NCBI GenBank assembly: GCA_002633025.1
Contig: NMRB01000814.1
Location: forward strand, 204,998 to 268,997
Direction: 5' to 3'
DNA length: 64,000 nucleotides
Source of the DNA: Notospermus geniculatus
Taxonomy: Eukaryota > Nemertea > Pilidiophora > Heteronemertea > Lineidae
Part shown: in pieces, positions 24,301 through 32,668 of the stretch
How the letters are laid out: the number at the start of each line of letters is the position of its first letter
Numbering within the stretch: position 1 is the stretch's first letter
Program-made: the position numbers and the translations under genes
The notes under the pieces: model-generated
Databases searched by the model: none
What the model was told of the DNA's origin: nothing
Seen by the model: only the letters and a program-made list of their open reading frames with translations

Positions 24301-27300
24301 CATCACAGAAAAATGTGCCATCTTGCAGTCAAATTGACGTCAAATGATGCCGTTGACTCACGTGTTGCACTTTGTCGTCAGTGCAAGTGGAGTGTGTGCG
24401 ACTTCAACCATGATGTGATCCACACATGGCACACTTTGNGAGTCATCCATTATATGCATCGCTGATGGCATATCTTTAACCCTTTCACTGCCAAGTTTCC
24501 CAGATAAGTTGTACGCTACACTGCCGAGTTTCCGGTTGCCCGTTCTCGGGAAATCCCCTAATTTCGATTGGGGCGCTGTCTGTGAATAGCCAAACTAACT
24601 AAACACACCTTCTGCATAGGGCGACGATGGTCGCCTACGGCAATCTCGGGGGAATTCCTGTAATTTCGATTGGGGCGCCATCTGTGGATACCCAAACTAA
24701 CTGAACATACCTTCTGCTAGGGCAATGATGGTCGCCTACGGTAGTCGCCAGAGGGGGCGACAATCATCACCTACGGTAGTGAAAGGGTTAGGGCCACACA
24801 GTGCTTACGTTCTCATTAGTGTAGTGTAAAATGTAGAATTCTCTATCTTAATACACTAACACTCCACCTGTAGTTTTTGCTGAAAACTGCGTCTTGATTC
24901 TTTGAAATACGTATCAGGCAAACATTTCGGGGTCCTTCATGAGGCTATGAGACCTCTACCTGCATTCTCCAAACACTTTGAAAAACCCCCTAAAATTCAG
25001 TACAACTAAAGGGTACAAAACAACAACAGGTTTCCAGCAACAACGACCTGTTGTTGAAACAATAACAGGTTGAAACAACAACGACCTGTTGTTGAAACAA
25101 TAACAGGTTGAAACAACAATGACATGTTGTTGAAACAATAACAGGTTGAAACAACGACCTGTTGTTGAAACAATAACAGGTTGAAACAACAATAACAGGT
25201 TGAAACAACAATGACCTCTTGTTGAAACAATAACAGGTTGAAACAACAAACAATAACAGGTTGAAACAACAACAACCTGTTGTTGAAACAGTAACAGGTT
25301 GAAACAACAACGACCAGGTTGAAACAACTAGACCAGTTGTTGAAACAATAATGTCTGTCGAGAAAGCTTTCTTACTAGTAAGGCATGATTTTCCATTGCA
25401 GTGCTGGGATTGGTCGAACAGGTGTCCTGATCACGATGGAGACGGCGATGTGCCTCGTCGAAGCCAACCAACCTATCTACCCCCTGGACATCGTCCGGCA
25501 GATGAGGGATCAGAGGGCAATGCTCATCCAGACAGCTGTAAGTACCCATCATCCCCAGGAATGGCGCTACCCACTCGCCAAATCGCCGTTGGCCATGTCA
25601 CCTCTGATTTGGCTAAAACTTAAACCATTTGGCTAAATTTTCAACACTGGGGAGGTTCCGCAAATCTGACAAAACACAAAGTACAAAATACGAAATTCAA
25701 CTTCATTTCCAGGACCTAATGTATTTCTGGAGATGGTTGGTACCACAAATGTCCCTGCTGCCAGTGCATCTTTTAGCATGTCATGTAAGACCGAGAGAGT
25801 TATGGTGCATCTTGAATTTTTAAATTTCCACTTTGTAGATATCGGTACGAAGTGGAAACGAAAGGTAAATTTCACAGTTTAATACACACCGTAACTCTAT
25901 CGGTCTAACATCATATGCTAAAAGACGGCCAAATTTGCAGTCCTCATGCATTTTCAATTAGGGCTGTCAGTGAGTTGATCAATAGGTGTCACTACGGCCC
26001 AATTCAATGCATATAGCGGACCCATTCATTCTTGATCGTGCACCAATCATGTGGATTTTCCTGTGTATTGGTCTGCTAGAACTTTGCTGTCATCTGTTGG
26101 CAGCAAAAGTCTGTGATTTTCAGCCTGTTCATGTTCACCGTTTTCTTTTTCAGAGTCAATACAAGTTTGTTTGTGAGGCGATACTGAGGGTCTATCATGG
26201 TAAGTGTTTGTGTTTCATCTATAGAGCTTGTGAAGATGACGTCATCACAGAAAAATGTGCCATCTTGCAGTCAAATTGACGTCAAATGATGCCGTTGACT
26301 CACGTGTTGCACTTTGTCGTCAGTGCAAGTGGAGTGTGTGCGACTTCAACCATGATGTGATCCACACATGGCACACTTTGTCGTCGACGTCATTGTGGTG
26401 GACCGCTGGTCACAAACTGACGTCACAATATTAAGCGACTATTTATAAGAGGCCTCTGTTGTTTGGAGCGAACCGTTTGGAGCAGGTACTGTGCACTGCC
26501 TACTCTGTCTTGTGATGATCTTGCACTTAAACCTCGAAGTGAAACCTTACCGTATATGCAAATATATTCGCGTGTAAAAATTCTCATGAAAATTGTGAAA
26601 TTAAATTTCCGCCGCGAATATCCATACACGCATAAAATTTTCCCAAACAATCCAGTCAGTTCCTTCCCTGCCCTTAACGCAAACATTAATCCACGCGAAA
26701 CAGAAAAAAAAATGTTCAATTCGTGAAATATTATCCCACGAAAATATTTGCGTTTAGGGGCCTTGCAAGTGAGGTCACAAGCCGCCATGCTGGGGGGCAC
26801 ATGCTGCAGAGGCGCAGCGAAATGAGCCGTGTATGTCCCAATGACGTTACGTCAAACAATGGCGTGGCGGACTTCACGCAAGTCACGTCACGGTCGGCTC
26901 ACACCTCTGCACCCTGTGCCCTCCAGCATGGCCGCCAGGATGACGTCATTGCAAGGTCTCTATACGGTATGTTTCTGTCACTGATACCAGAACCAGTAAT
27001 AATGCATGGGTGCTTACTTGTACGTTTCCACCGTACACTGTACGGAAATCATTGCCAATTGTACGTTGTACGTTTGAAGGTCCGCATCATACGTTTTGGA
27101 GATTTTTGGTCGGTTGTACGCAGAAACATCGTGAAATACGTTTAAAAGTAATCGTTCTACGTTTGAAGTACGTTTAAAAGTAATCGTTCTACGTTTGAAG
27201 TAGGATTTGTACGGAATAAACATGACGAAGTGCACAAGTTGTTTTCGTCGTTCTCTACCTCCCACTGAGCCGCCAACTTCACATTATAATTGTACCCCAA

Positions 27301-27672
27301 AAAATGTAGAAAATACCCAAAAATATCAGTCCATTCACATATTGTACCCAAAACATTGGCATAAGTGGTATAAGGCGTGCTACCCCTTAGTGCTGGCGAT
27401 TGATGCCTCATGCGAGGGTCCGTGGGTTCGAATCTGGAAGAAAGACGTGATGACTTTCACCTTAGAAACCCGTTTCTATTTCTTACCCGAAACATTGGCA
27501 AAATACACAAACTCAGTCAATTCACATACTGTACCCAAAAGTTTGGCAAAATACCCAAACTTTTGAAGAAAAATACCCAGAAATTTTTTGTGGGTAAGCA
27601 GCACTGAATAATGTCAACCTTCACTTTTCAGATGGTATCGTTAAGCCGTTAGAGGAATACTCGAAGAGCTAG
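15093..27672 (+). CDS. PTPN4: PTPN3/PTPN4-type tyrosine phosphatase, 3' half
   Basis: The gene encodes a non-receptor protein tyrosine phosphatase of the FERM-PDZ-PTP class, which dephosphorylates phosphotyrosine proteins at the membrane-cytoskeleton interface. The path 15093-15306, 17598-17846, 19191-19258, 19661-19936, 22416-22564, 23462-23597, 24212-24257, 27632-27672 has compatible phases at every junction and totals 1179 nt, or 392 residues plus stop. Visible marks are the PDZ C-terminal part (about residues 1-71), [26 protein letters not shown], the WPD loop (WPDHGVPDD), the P-loop [10 protein letters not shown] with its catalytic cysteine and arginine, and the Q-loop region [13 protein letters not shown]. 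The length agrees with the matching part of vertebrate PTPN4. The FERM domain is outside the window. Whether the gene is orthologous to PTPN3, PTPN4 or their common ancestor cannot be told here. Confidence 0.93.
15630..15815. mobile_element. truncated GCTATCTGCTGAGC element
   Basis: It matches the left three quarters of the complete element at 30784-30999, including GCTATCTGCTGAGCAAA and CCTCGCGAGGC. The right arm is cut short at about 15815. It is absent from duplication copy 1. Confidence 0.7.
16382..16581. mobile_element. palindromic MITE, fuller copy
   Basis: The same element as 7702-7880 with both arms complete, including GAATTCACGAATTTTCGA and its inverse. The fold leaves almost no loop. 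Confidence 0.85.
16625..17445. repeat. intronic minisatellite, about 45 bp unit
   Basis: The same unit as 7925-8430 (AAGGTTCCTAAAGCGG, TTCATGTGACCACC), here with roughly seventeen copies. The change in copy number between the duplicates is typical of replication slippage or unequal exchange. Confidence 0.85.
17598..17846 (+). CDS. PTPN4: PTPN3/4 linker exon, main copy
   Basis: A 249-nt exon, phase 1 in and phase 1 out, flanked by CTTTTCCAG and CCTT/GTAAGT. It encodes [17 protein letters not shown], an alpha-helical stretch with [11 protein letters not shown] and [13 protein letters not shown], then KNRYRDISP. The last motif contains the phosphotyrosine-recognition loop residues typical of classical PTPs. 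The region before it is the variable hinge between the PDZ and PTP domains. Confidence 0.93.
17881..18322. mobile_element. TIR element, GGCCCGTTTAGACGAC, copy 2
   Basis: Duplicate of 8965-9396 with the same inverted ends and a few internal substitutions. It starts about 35 bp after the linker exon donor. Confidence 0.65.
18601..18749. mobile_element. foldback MITE with TA target site
   Basis: A 149-bp element starting AGGGCCGTATGCACCAAACG and ending with its inverse, with arms of about 60 bp. TA flanks both sides, and duplication copy 1 has the uninterrupted site (CCCTAAAAGTG near 9670). A TA duplication fits Tc1/mariner-type mobilisation. Confidence 0.85.
19191..19258 (+). CDS. PTPN4: PTPN3/4 68-nt PTP exon, main copy
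   Basis: Flanked by CTCTTTGCAG and CAT/GTAAGT. The split first codon gives Y, and the exon reads [19 protein letters not shown] followed by LVH. It leaves in phase 0, matching the next exon, which starts with ATG GAA. The PDZ, linker and 68-nt exons together make 531 nt, a whole number of codons with phase 0 at both ends. Confidence 0.93.
19661..19936 (+). CDS. PTPN4: PTPN3/4 PTP-domain exon
   Basis: A 276-nt exon (92 codons, phase 0 at both ends) between TTGTTCCAG and GAG/GTGAGA. It encodes the central PTP sheet: [46 protein letters not shown], then a variable stretch and [10 protein letters not shown]. Only one copy is present in the window, so it anchors both duplicated blocks to one gene. 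Confidence 0.95.
19984..20229. mobile_element. GGATCC-type MITE, CAGTGGCGGATCCAG ends
   Basis: The ends CAGTGGCGGATCCAG and TGGATCCGCCACTG are inverted, and the interior is G/C-rich near both ends. CAG-type termini resemble hAT elements. An ambiguous base lies at 20195. Relatives with CAGGGGCGGATCC-like ends are at 21969-22137, 31310-31486 and 47024-47165. Confidence 0.75.
20230..20534. other. intron, nothing identified
   Basis: No gene or clear element is visible. The A/T-rich stretch at 20390-20450 contains ordinary intronic sequence. Confidence 0.4.
20535..20656. mobile_element. foldback MITE, GATAAACGTCGTCGTA
   Basis: Arms of about 50 bp containing ACGACGACGTTTATCTATTG and its inverse enclose a very short loop. 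Confidence 0.75.
20828..21795 (+). mobile_element. long interspersed repeat A, AGCTCACCTGGGGTGAGCT
   Basis: It opens TTTAGCTCACCTGGGGTGAG and closes near CACCCAGGTGAGCACATGG. Inside, a unit of about 340 bp repeats in tandem with GGCACGTTTCGTAACCG, CCAAGTTTCGGTCCGA, TTGGCCACCAGGTGG and TCACAGAGGTCAAAGTTC. Related copies are at 29639-30060, 34098-34705 and, reversed, 51006-51765. I find no transposase or reverse transcriptase frame, so the class is unknown. Confidence 0.7.
21969..22137. mobile_element. GGATCC-type MITE
   Basis: It has the end motifs GTGCGGATCCAAG and CTGGATCCGCCCCTG and a TTTTGTGGAAAACC / GTTTTCCACGATG internal pair. It is the same family as 31310-31486, which is almost its mirror image. 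Confidence 0.7.
22416..22564 (+). CDS. PTPN4: PTPN3/4 WPD-loop exon
   Basis: A 149-nt exon between CTTTTTCAG and TGCAG/GTATGG, phase 0 in and phase 2 out. It encodes [19 protein letters not shown], then [17 protein letters not shown] and EPTIVHC, ending inside the serine codon of the P-loop. WPDHG carries the general-acid aspartate of classical PTPs. The catalytic cysteine is encoded seven bases before the donor. Confidence 0.95.
22643..22956. mobile_element. TIR element, TTAACCCTTTCACTGC
   Basis: The inverted ends TTAACCTTTCACTGC and GGCAATGAAAGGGTTAA enclose repeats of GGGCGACGATGGTCGCC. The duplicate is about 24475-24791. A distant relative with CCCTTTCGCTGCG ends is at 38552-39778. Confidence 0.75.
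22957..23177 (-). mobile_element. fragment of the AAAGCCTCACAGTATTG repeat
   Basis: The sequence matches one half of the complete element at 59624-59891 in reverse, including CTATCTGAATACACTAAC and AAACATTTCGGGGTCC-like motifs. The duplicate is about 24792-25012. Confidence 0.6.
23180..23412. repeat. hairpin minisatellite beside the catalytic exon
   Basis: A unit of about 37 bp built from AACAACGACCTGTTGTTG and AAACAATAACAGGTTG repeats about six times. Each unit is internally complementary (AACAAC / GTTGTT). The array ends about 50 bp before the splice acceptor of the P-loop exon at 23462. The duplicated version at 25020-25350 is longer. Confidence 0.85.
23462..23597 (+). CDS. PTPN4: PTPN3/4 catalytic P-loop exon, copy 1
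   Basis: A 136-nt exon after TTCTGTTGCAG, ending GCT/GTAAGT. It completes [10 protein letters not shown], the phosphate-binding loop containing the catalytic arginine, and continues [38 protein letters not shown]. Phase is 2 in and 0 out. It has the same protein product as 25402-25537. Confidence 0.93.
24212..24257 (+). CDS. PTPN4: PTPN3/4 46-nt exon, copy 1
   Basis: A small exon after TTCTTTTTCAG, ending CATG/GTAAGT. It encodes [15 protein letters not shown], the last helix of the PTP domain, following the Q-loop glutamine of the previous exon. Phase is 0 in and 1 out. Confidence 0.92.
25020..25350. repeat. hairpin minisatellite, longer allele or copy
   Basis: Same unit as 23180-23412 with about nine repeats, some shortened. 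It again ends about 50 bp before a P-loop exon acceptor. Frames through it encode only Cys/Phe/Asn-rich low-complexity peptides. Confidence 0.85.
25402..25537 (+). CDS. PTPN4: PTPN3/4 catalytic P-loop exon, copy 2
   Basis: Identical in coding content to 23462-23597, with acceptor TTCCATTGCAG and donor GCT/GTAAGT. Using both copies in series (with the 46-nt exons) would add 182 nt and break the frame, so any transcript can use only one pair. Confidence 0.88.
26154..26199 (+). CDS. PTPN4: PTPN3/4 46-nt exon, copy 2
   Basis: Same sequence and splice signals as 24212-24257, encoding [15 protein letters not shown]. It is the copy nearer the terminal exon at 27632. Confidence 0.88.
26548..26970. 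mobile_element. nested TIR elements upstream of last exon
   Basis: An outer pair TACCGTATATGC / CTATACGGTA and the related CGCAAATATTT motifs enclose an inner element at 26759-26957. The inner ends, CCTTGCAAGTGAGGTCAC and its near inverse with ATGACGTCATTGCAAGG, flank GCCGCCATGCTGG / CCAGCATGGC. A 140-residue frame across the inner element is an artefact of the repeat. Confidence 0.6.
27000..27200. repeat. ACGTTT-rich direct repeats
   Basis: TACGTTTGAAG and TACGTTTAAAAGTAATCG recur, the latter as an exact tandem pair at 27138-27198. Function unknown. Confidence 0.6.
27385..27450 (+). ncRNA. tRNA-like SINE fragment
   Basis: The phrase CCCTTAGTGCTGGCG followed about 35 bp later by GTGGGTTCGAATCTGG resembles the A and B boxes of a tRNA-derived SINE. 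The downstream CTTTCACCTTAGAAACC is shared with 15828-15844, as expected of an interspersed body. No complete cloverleaf is evident. Confidence 0.35.
27632..27672 (+). CDS. PTPN4: PTPN3/4 terminal coding exon
   Basis: After CACTTTTCAG the exon reads [13 protein letters not shown] and the stop TAG at 27670-27672. The split first codon uses the G left by the 46-nt exon. The short tail with VKPL matches the end of PTPN4-type proteins. The 3' untranslated region follows. Confidence 0.9.
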
Positions 27673-28175
27673 TGCACGTCAACAGGAAGTTTCATATTTA
27701 CACATGCCACGTGGAACTGGCAAGTGGGGGCTGTGTACAACTGACTCCAGAATTGTCCAACTTCTTTCTCAGGATATTTAGACAAGGGATTGTCCACATA
27801 ACTCCCTCATGTCGGCCTCTGGGCAGGGTCCCAGAGTGTACAGGCCCTGGACGGAGCTGCCCTGCTGTGTTCTTGATTGGGATGTTCCTTTAATCGACTG
27901 GTGCTTCAGTAGGGTCCTCCGTTGTGAGGCCTGCCAGTGTCTCACAGAATTCCCGGAGGCATCAAATGAGGTGACTCCCGAGTTGGAGAATGTGTCGAAT
28001 CGGGCCACGGTCCGAGGGGTGAGAATGCCAGAGGAGAAATGGTCGATAAGGACCATGTCCGCATATTTCATGGTTGAAGACGGACCATTTCTAGTCGCCG
28101 GCAAGGCTGCACAGACGGACATAGAAGTGGACGGACATGGAAGTGGACGGAAAGTTGGAAGCAAATTATTTTAGT
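27673..28175 (+). other. probable 3' untranslated region of PTPN gene
   Basis: The sequence after the stop is not obviously repetitive. A 121-codon frame at 27809-28174 crosses it but matches no family I know and lacks splice or start context that would make it a gene. The end of the transcript is not determined. Confidence 0.45.
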
Positions 28176-28337
28176 CAGGGGCCGGTTGCACAAAAGTTAA
28201 AAATCGCTGTTAGTTATTTTTGGCGTTAACTTATCCCAAAATGTTAGTTTTGTAAGTTACACCAAGTTAAGGATTTTAACAGGAAAAGTTAAATTAACAA
28301 ACTTTTATCTTTTCAACTTTTGTGCAACCGGCCCCTG
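28176..28337. mobile_element. MITE with CAGGGGCCGGTTGCAC ends
   Basis: A 162-bp element whose ends CAGGGGCCGGTTGCAC + AAAAG and their inverse pair perfectly for about 22 bp. CAGGGG termini suggest hAT-like mobilisation. It probably lies in the PTPN 3' untranslated region. Confidence 0.8.
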
Positions 28338-28601
28338 ATCGCCGTTGAAGATTGCTGAGAGAAGGCAGGTGACCAGGACAGGAGCAAAATTTGGCACACT
28401 GCGTTTATCGTAAGGTTTGAGGACAGAATTTTATGCAAGTTAAAAAGTTTGTAGATTCTCCTGATCACCAGTGATGAGTACTTAATGTAATTTTGAAAAG
28501 ATGCCACGGATGTTGTCAATGAAATTGACAACGCTTTCGGAAAAAAATGCTAGTGAAGTGCATTTCTTGAGGACTCCTACGAATGGGATATTCATTGTCA
28601 T

Positions 28602-29064
28602 AAGTCTGGTTCCCTGACCTGCTGTATGGTGGCGGTAACTGATGGTGCGATACAGATGTCAGGTAAACGCCGCTGTCAATACTGATCTAAAAATAGAACA
28701 TTAGTCATGCGCTGACTATTATGGGATATCGGGATCCGGTAAACGAGTTGTACATTGTGTGTGAAAACTGTCAAAATGCTGGGTGTTCTGAATGTTTTAG
28801 GTGTACCAGTATCAGCTCTGCCTCTGCATCATCCTGTACAGGTATCGCAAGAGAAATAATCCCGAAGTTGTAGGGTCAAAAGGCTGCACAATCGGCTTGA
28901 TGTTCGATGTAGCAAAATCGTGTTACCTAAGTGACGTCACAGCAAAATTGTCTGGATCTTGACAATTTTAGATCACGTGATCAGTATTAACGGTGGCGTT
29001 GACCTGACCTCTGTATCGCACCATCAGTCAGCGCCACCATACGGCAGGTCAGGGAACCAGACTA
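28602..29064. mobile_element. TIR element with 9-bp target duplication
   Basis: Inverted ends (AAGTCTGGTTCCCTGACC at the left, its inverse at the right) extend with mismatches through the GGTGGCG and GATGGTGCGATACAG motifs. CATTGTCAT is duplicated at 28593-28601 and 29065-29073. A 9-bp duplication with long TIRs is typical of Mutator-like elements. No transposase frame. Confidence 0.8.
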
Positions 29065-29133
29065 CATTGTCATGTGCAAGCTACAGTTGATGTATTGCAA
29101 TGTGGTGTGTCCATCGGTGGGATCTATAAATAG

Positions 29134-29139
29134 AATAAA
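29134..29139 (+). promoter_or_regulatory. candidate polyadenylation signal AATAAA
   Basis: An AATAAA lies 1.46 kb after the PTPN stop codon, just beyond the inserted TIR element, and a T/G-rich stretch (TTTGTTGTATACATTG) follows. It is one of several possible signals in A/T-rich DNA. Confidence 0.25.
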
Positions 29140-29302
29140 CTGTACATATTTGTTGTATACATTGTATATGATGTCATACCGGTAGCAATAGTTATCAGCA
29201 TCCAGTCTAAGTTGGACTATTTTCCAATTTCAAATTTGACCTCGGATTTTCGTAAGGACTTTCAAATTCCTTGCCCTTGGATTATCGTAAGGACTTTCAA
29301 AT

Positions 29303-29638
29303 TCCATGTCCTCGGATCATCCTAAGGGTGTGAGAATGGTTTGGAATTGAAGACACTGTGTTTTTCATGTGCTCTGATGAAATTATGCTGTTCCTATGCT
29401 AAAACATAAGCGCACACATACTGTCCTTCCCACATTAAAGCAAAGTGGCCGTGTCAGTCAAGGTATCTGAATAGAGATCAAGCGCCGCCATCTTAAATCT
29501 ACTACAGTACTCGCGTTGGGAATTAAATTGCCTACTAAAGTACGTTTAAATCATCTGGACCCTGATGGGAGGACCCTTTGGTTGTCAGGCAGACCTTGGT
29601 ATTGTTGGTGAAGTCTGGCTGTTGAAATGCATTTTATT
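29303..29638. repeat. third duplication, copy 1
   Basis: It matches 30062-30395 nearly base for base. Copy 1 is interrupted at 29639 by repeat A, while copy 2 continues into the rest of a MITE. The two are separated by repeat A and the N at 30061, which looks like a failed merge of two haplotypes differing by the insertion. Confidence 0.8.
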
Positions 29639-30060
29639 AGCTCACCTGTGAGCTATAGTCGTCACGCGCCGTCGTCCGTCGTCGTCCGTCGTCGTCGGCG
29701 TCCGTTAGCAGGGCACGTTTCGTAACCGCTGGGCCTATTGGCACCAAACTTGGTACACATGTGTCACTAGGTGACATGACCTCAGACACCAAGTTTCGGT
29801 CCGATCTGATTCCTGGCTTGGCCACCAGGGGGGATGAACCGAAAACCTTTAAAGTGCAGTTTTGCCTTAACCGTTGATCGGATCGTCGCCAAATTTTTAT
29901 CGTAGGTACATCTTATGAGGCTACACGACATATCCCCCGGGTTTTTGATTTGACGTAATTTTCAAGGTCACAGAGGTCAAAGTTCGAAATTTCATCATCG
30001 GGCGGCACGTTTTGTGGCTATTTGTCCTGGATTGTTCAAATTAGGTGTGATGATGTATCT
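29639..30060 (+). mobile_element. repeat A, truncated at N
   Basis: It begins AGCTCACCTGTGAGCTATAG and contains CGTCGTCCGTCGTCG, GGGCACGTTTCGTAACCG and the CACAGAGGTCAAAGTTC block of this family. It stops at the N. Confidence 0.7.
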
Positions 30061-30290
30061 NCAAATTCCATGTCCTCGGATCATCGTAAGGGTGTGAGAA
30101 TGGTTTGGAATTGAAGACACTGTGTTTTTCATGTGCTCTGATGAAATTATGCTGTTCCTATAAGCGCACACATACTGTCCTTCCCACATTAAAGCAAATT
30201 GGCCGTGCCAGTCAAGGTATCTGAATAGAGATCAAGCGCCGCCATCTTAAATTTATTACAGTACTCACATTGGGAATTAAATTGCCTACT

Positions 30291-30592
30291 AAAGTACGTT
30301 TAAATCATCTGGACCCCGATGGGAGGACTCTTTGGTTGTCAGGCAGACCTTGGTATTGTTGGTGAAGTCTGGCTATTGAAATGTGTTTTATTGACAGGAC
30401 ACTTCCAGCCTATGCCTGTGTTCAGTTTCGAATCAAGGCCTAGTTGCATGTTCTATTTCGAACCAAGGTTCAGCTGGTTAGAAAACAATGTGTGTTGAAC
30501 CGTTTTGAGTAAGCCCTCAATTCATTGTTGTCCAGTTACTAGGGGTTTCACAGACATACCCCATCGGGGTCCAGATGATTTAAACGTACTTT
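30291..30592. mobile_element. MITE, AAAGTACGTTTAAATCATC ends
   Basis: A 300-bp element with perfect inverted ends AAAGTACGTTTAAATC + ATCTGGACC. Another full copy with changed ends is at 63559-63870, where a TA target site can be seen. The left third also occurs at 29536-29638. Confidence 0.8.
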
Positions 30593-30783
30593 CAGAGTAT
30601 ATTTGCGCAACTCCTGTGGCTTTGCTGCCTAGAATATGTCAGCTTCAAATCTAGGGATGTAATCTGCTAAAAAAAACTAATTCTGAATTTTTTCATGGGC
30701 TGTGAAATTATTATTAGAGTATTTTTTGACTGCTGTGACTAATTCCCTTTAAGAGATCAGTCCAACTGAGCCACTGCAAGGTT

Positions 30784-30999
30784 AAGCCCGCCGCACACGG
30801 GAGCTATCTGCTGAGCAAAAAGTTATTCGAGACCGTTTGCTCAGCAGATAGCTCACCGAAAAATACGCGCACACGGGAGCTTTCTGCCTCGCGAGGCAAA
30901 AAAACTCACCGAAATTACCCGCACACGCGAGCTACCTGCTGAGCAAACGGTCTCGAATAACTTTTTGCTCAGCAGATAGCTCCCGTGTGCGGCAGCCTT
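30784..30999. mobile_element. foldback element with GCTATCTGCTGAGC repeats
   Basis: The ends AAGCCCGCCGCACACGGGAG and GTGTGCGGCAGCCTT are inverted, and four copies of GCTATCTGCTGAGC (two each way) and the palindrome CCTCGCGAGGC lie inside. It can fold as nested hairpins. A truncated copy is at 15630-15815. Confidence 0.8.
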
Positions 31000-31309
31000 T
31001 ATAGAGGCACAGTGATCTGCAGCTGATCTGAACAATAGGTTGGCCAATTGACCATTCAAGTACCAATCTACTTGGCTGAAATACATATACGTTTATTCTG
31101 AATGAAAATCATGGAATGTTTTGATTAGATTTTGTACAAGTGATTCTGGTGCTAGGAAATCTACTTAATGGGCTGTATGAAATTTCTTTTGCAGATATTA
31201 AAGTCATTTCAACTGTAATTCATAATCTTGGGGGAGTTATCCTAAAAAAGGGATGTGCTTGATATTTATGATGAGATACATTTAAGGGTGAAGTCAGTTG
31301 ACCAAATTC

Positions 31310-31486
31310 CAGGGGCGGATCCAGAATCATGGGAAAGAGGGGGCACAGCCAGCGCACATCGTGGAAAACCTTGGTCAAATTTTAACATCTTTTCAAAATT
31401 GCGAAATATCCCAGTCAATTTTAAAGATTTTCCACAAAATAGAGGGAGCACGGGCCAGGTGTGCCCCGCCTTGGATCCGCGCCTGA
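31310..31486. mobile_element. GGATCC-type MITE
   Basis: Ends CCAGGGGCGGATCCAG and TTGGATCCGCGCCTG are inverted. The interior (CACATCGTGGAAAACC, TTTTCCACAAAATAG) is the reverse of that at 21969-22137. Confidence 0.75.
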
Positions 31487-31574
31487 ATTCGGTTGTCGGA
31501 ATACCATAACACCACCTTTAACGGATGGCAGTACTAGGTTGTAGCAGAACGGCACATGACAGGACAGTCCGTCG

Positions 31575-31935
31575 CATGGGACAGTAACTTGTGCCTTTGC
31601 AAGAGCAAGTAAAATACCCCATCCAAGTGAGGGACATGAGTAGCTTAAAGGACCACAGTATTGCTTCCCAATCCTGCGTTACACCTACCCGTGTTAAGGG
31701 AGACCTCTATTGACGACTTGGTAAACTACGCATGCTACTACGTGCATTGTAGTGTAATCATACATTCTCCAACACTGGGGCGAAAGTCTTAACTACAGTA
31801 TTGGAGAATGGGTACCGGTGGCGCCGGCTGTCGACAGAAAGTGGCAATACCGTGGTCCTTTAAGTAGCCTCTTTCGTAATTACCAGGGCCAATAATGCTA
31901 TGGCTTCAGCACTGATGGAAAAATCTAATATAAGA
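31575..31935 (+). mobile_element. interspersed repeat with nested TTAA element
   Basis: The outer repeat is the family of 562-724 (GCAAGAGCAAGTAAAATACC, GGCCAATAATGCTATGGC). It is split by an insert at 31649-31859 whose ends AGGACCACAGTATTGC and GCAATACCGTGGTCCT are inverted and flanked by TTAA (31645-31648, 31860-31863). The nesting shows that the TTAA element arrived later. Confidence 0.8.
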
Positions 31936-32668
31936 AATAAAATACAGCTATTGTGTTGCTTGTGGGGTTTGTGAGGAGACAGGGTGGGTGAAGACATGAA
32001 TTTGAGGTCCTGGAATATTTTGACAATGTGGTATTCCCAATCTGGTCAAATCGGTGAAAATTTTCCAACTTTTTCAGTTTAAGTTTTAAATATTTTGCCT
32101 TCATAAGGTATTTAGTTATGTATGTATTCAAGTTACGTGATTTTTTCCTGTGTTTAGAATCACGAGATGGGATCACGGCGCTTAGGATAATGACATTGTA
32201 TTTATTATGATTAAGTATGTAGGTAATTATTTGAATATGTCAGAATGTCGATGGAGTGTCGAAATCCGACTAATCTGCCCGATGAAACAGGGCGTCTGTA
32301 AATTTTAAGGTGCGATACCATAAAATGATACGCAGTGAGTTTTGTAAAGTTGACACGAAAATTTTGGATTGTATATGTTCTGTACAATTTTGTGCATCAT
32401 TTGGTGGCGTAGTCACAGACTCGTTCATTTGATGGGCTTTTAGATTTGTTCACTGGCTGTGACGATTCGTCCCTGTATGTCGTCGTGTTGGACTTGTTTT
32501 AGGTCTCTCTCATTTACAGCACATCACGCTTACTGTGCAATCAGTTTGTGTCGCCTCGTTGAATATTTCTGAATTAGGTTTGTATGCTTCTGGGAATGGT
32601 CATGCTGTGCCTAGTAACGGAATATTTTATACGAATGGAGTGATTTCCCTACATTCGGGTAACATATA
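31936..32668. other. no feature recognised
   Basis: This A/T-rich DNA holds only short frames without similarity to known families. No strong repeat is seen. Confidence 0.4.

Larger units (their letters stand above)
22609..24438. repeat. second duplication, copy 1 (ends at N)
   Basis: This block matches 24440-26385 in the same orientation and ends exactly at the N at 24439. It includes two PTPN exons, a TIR element (22643-22956) and a minisatellite. Most differences from copy 2 are a few substitutions and the minisatellite length. Confidence 0.85.
24440..26385. repeat. second duplication, copy 2
   Basis: This block starts immediately after the N at 24439 with the sequence found at 22609 and runs past the point where copy 1 was cut. 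It then joins unique DNA leading to the last exon. A break in one haplotype contig joined to the other haplotype would produce exactly this layout. Confidence 0.85.

Noticed and set aside
24956-25327. Cys/Phe/Asn-rich frames across the hairpin minisatellites
   Set aside because: They arise from the AACAACAGG repeat in all frames and have no start context or conserved length.
27809-28174. 121-codon frame downstream of the PTPN stop
   Set aside because: It lies in the likely 3' untranslated region, is not matched by any family I recognise, and has no splice or promoter context.
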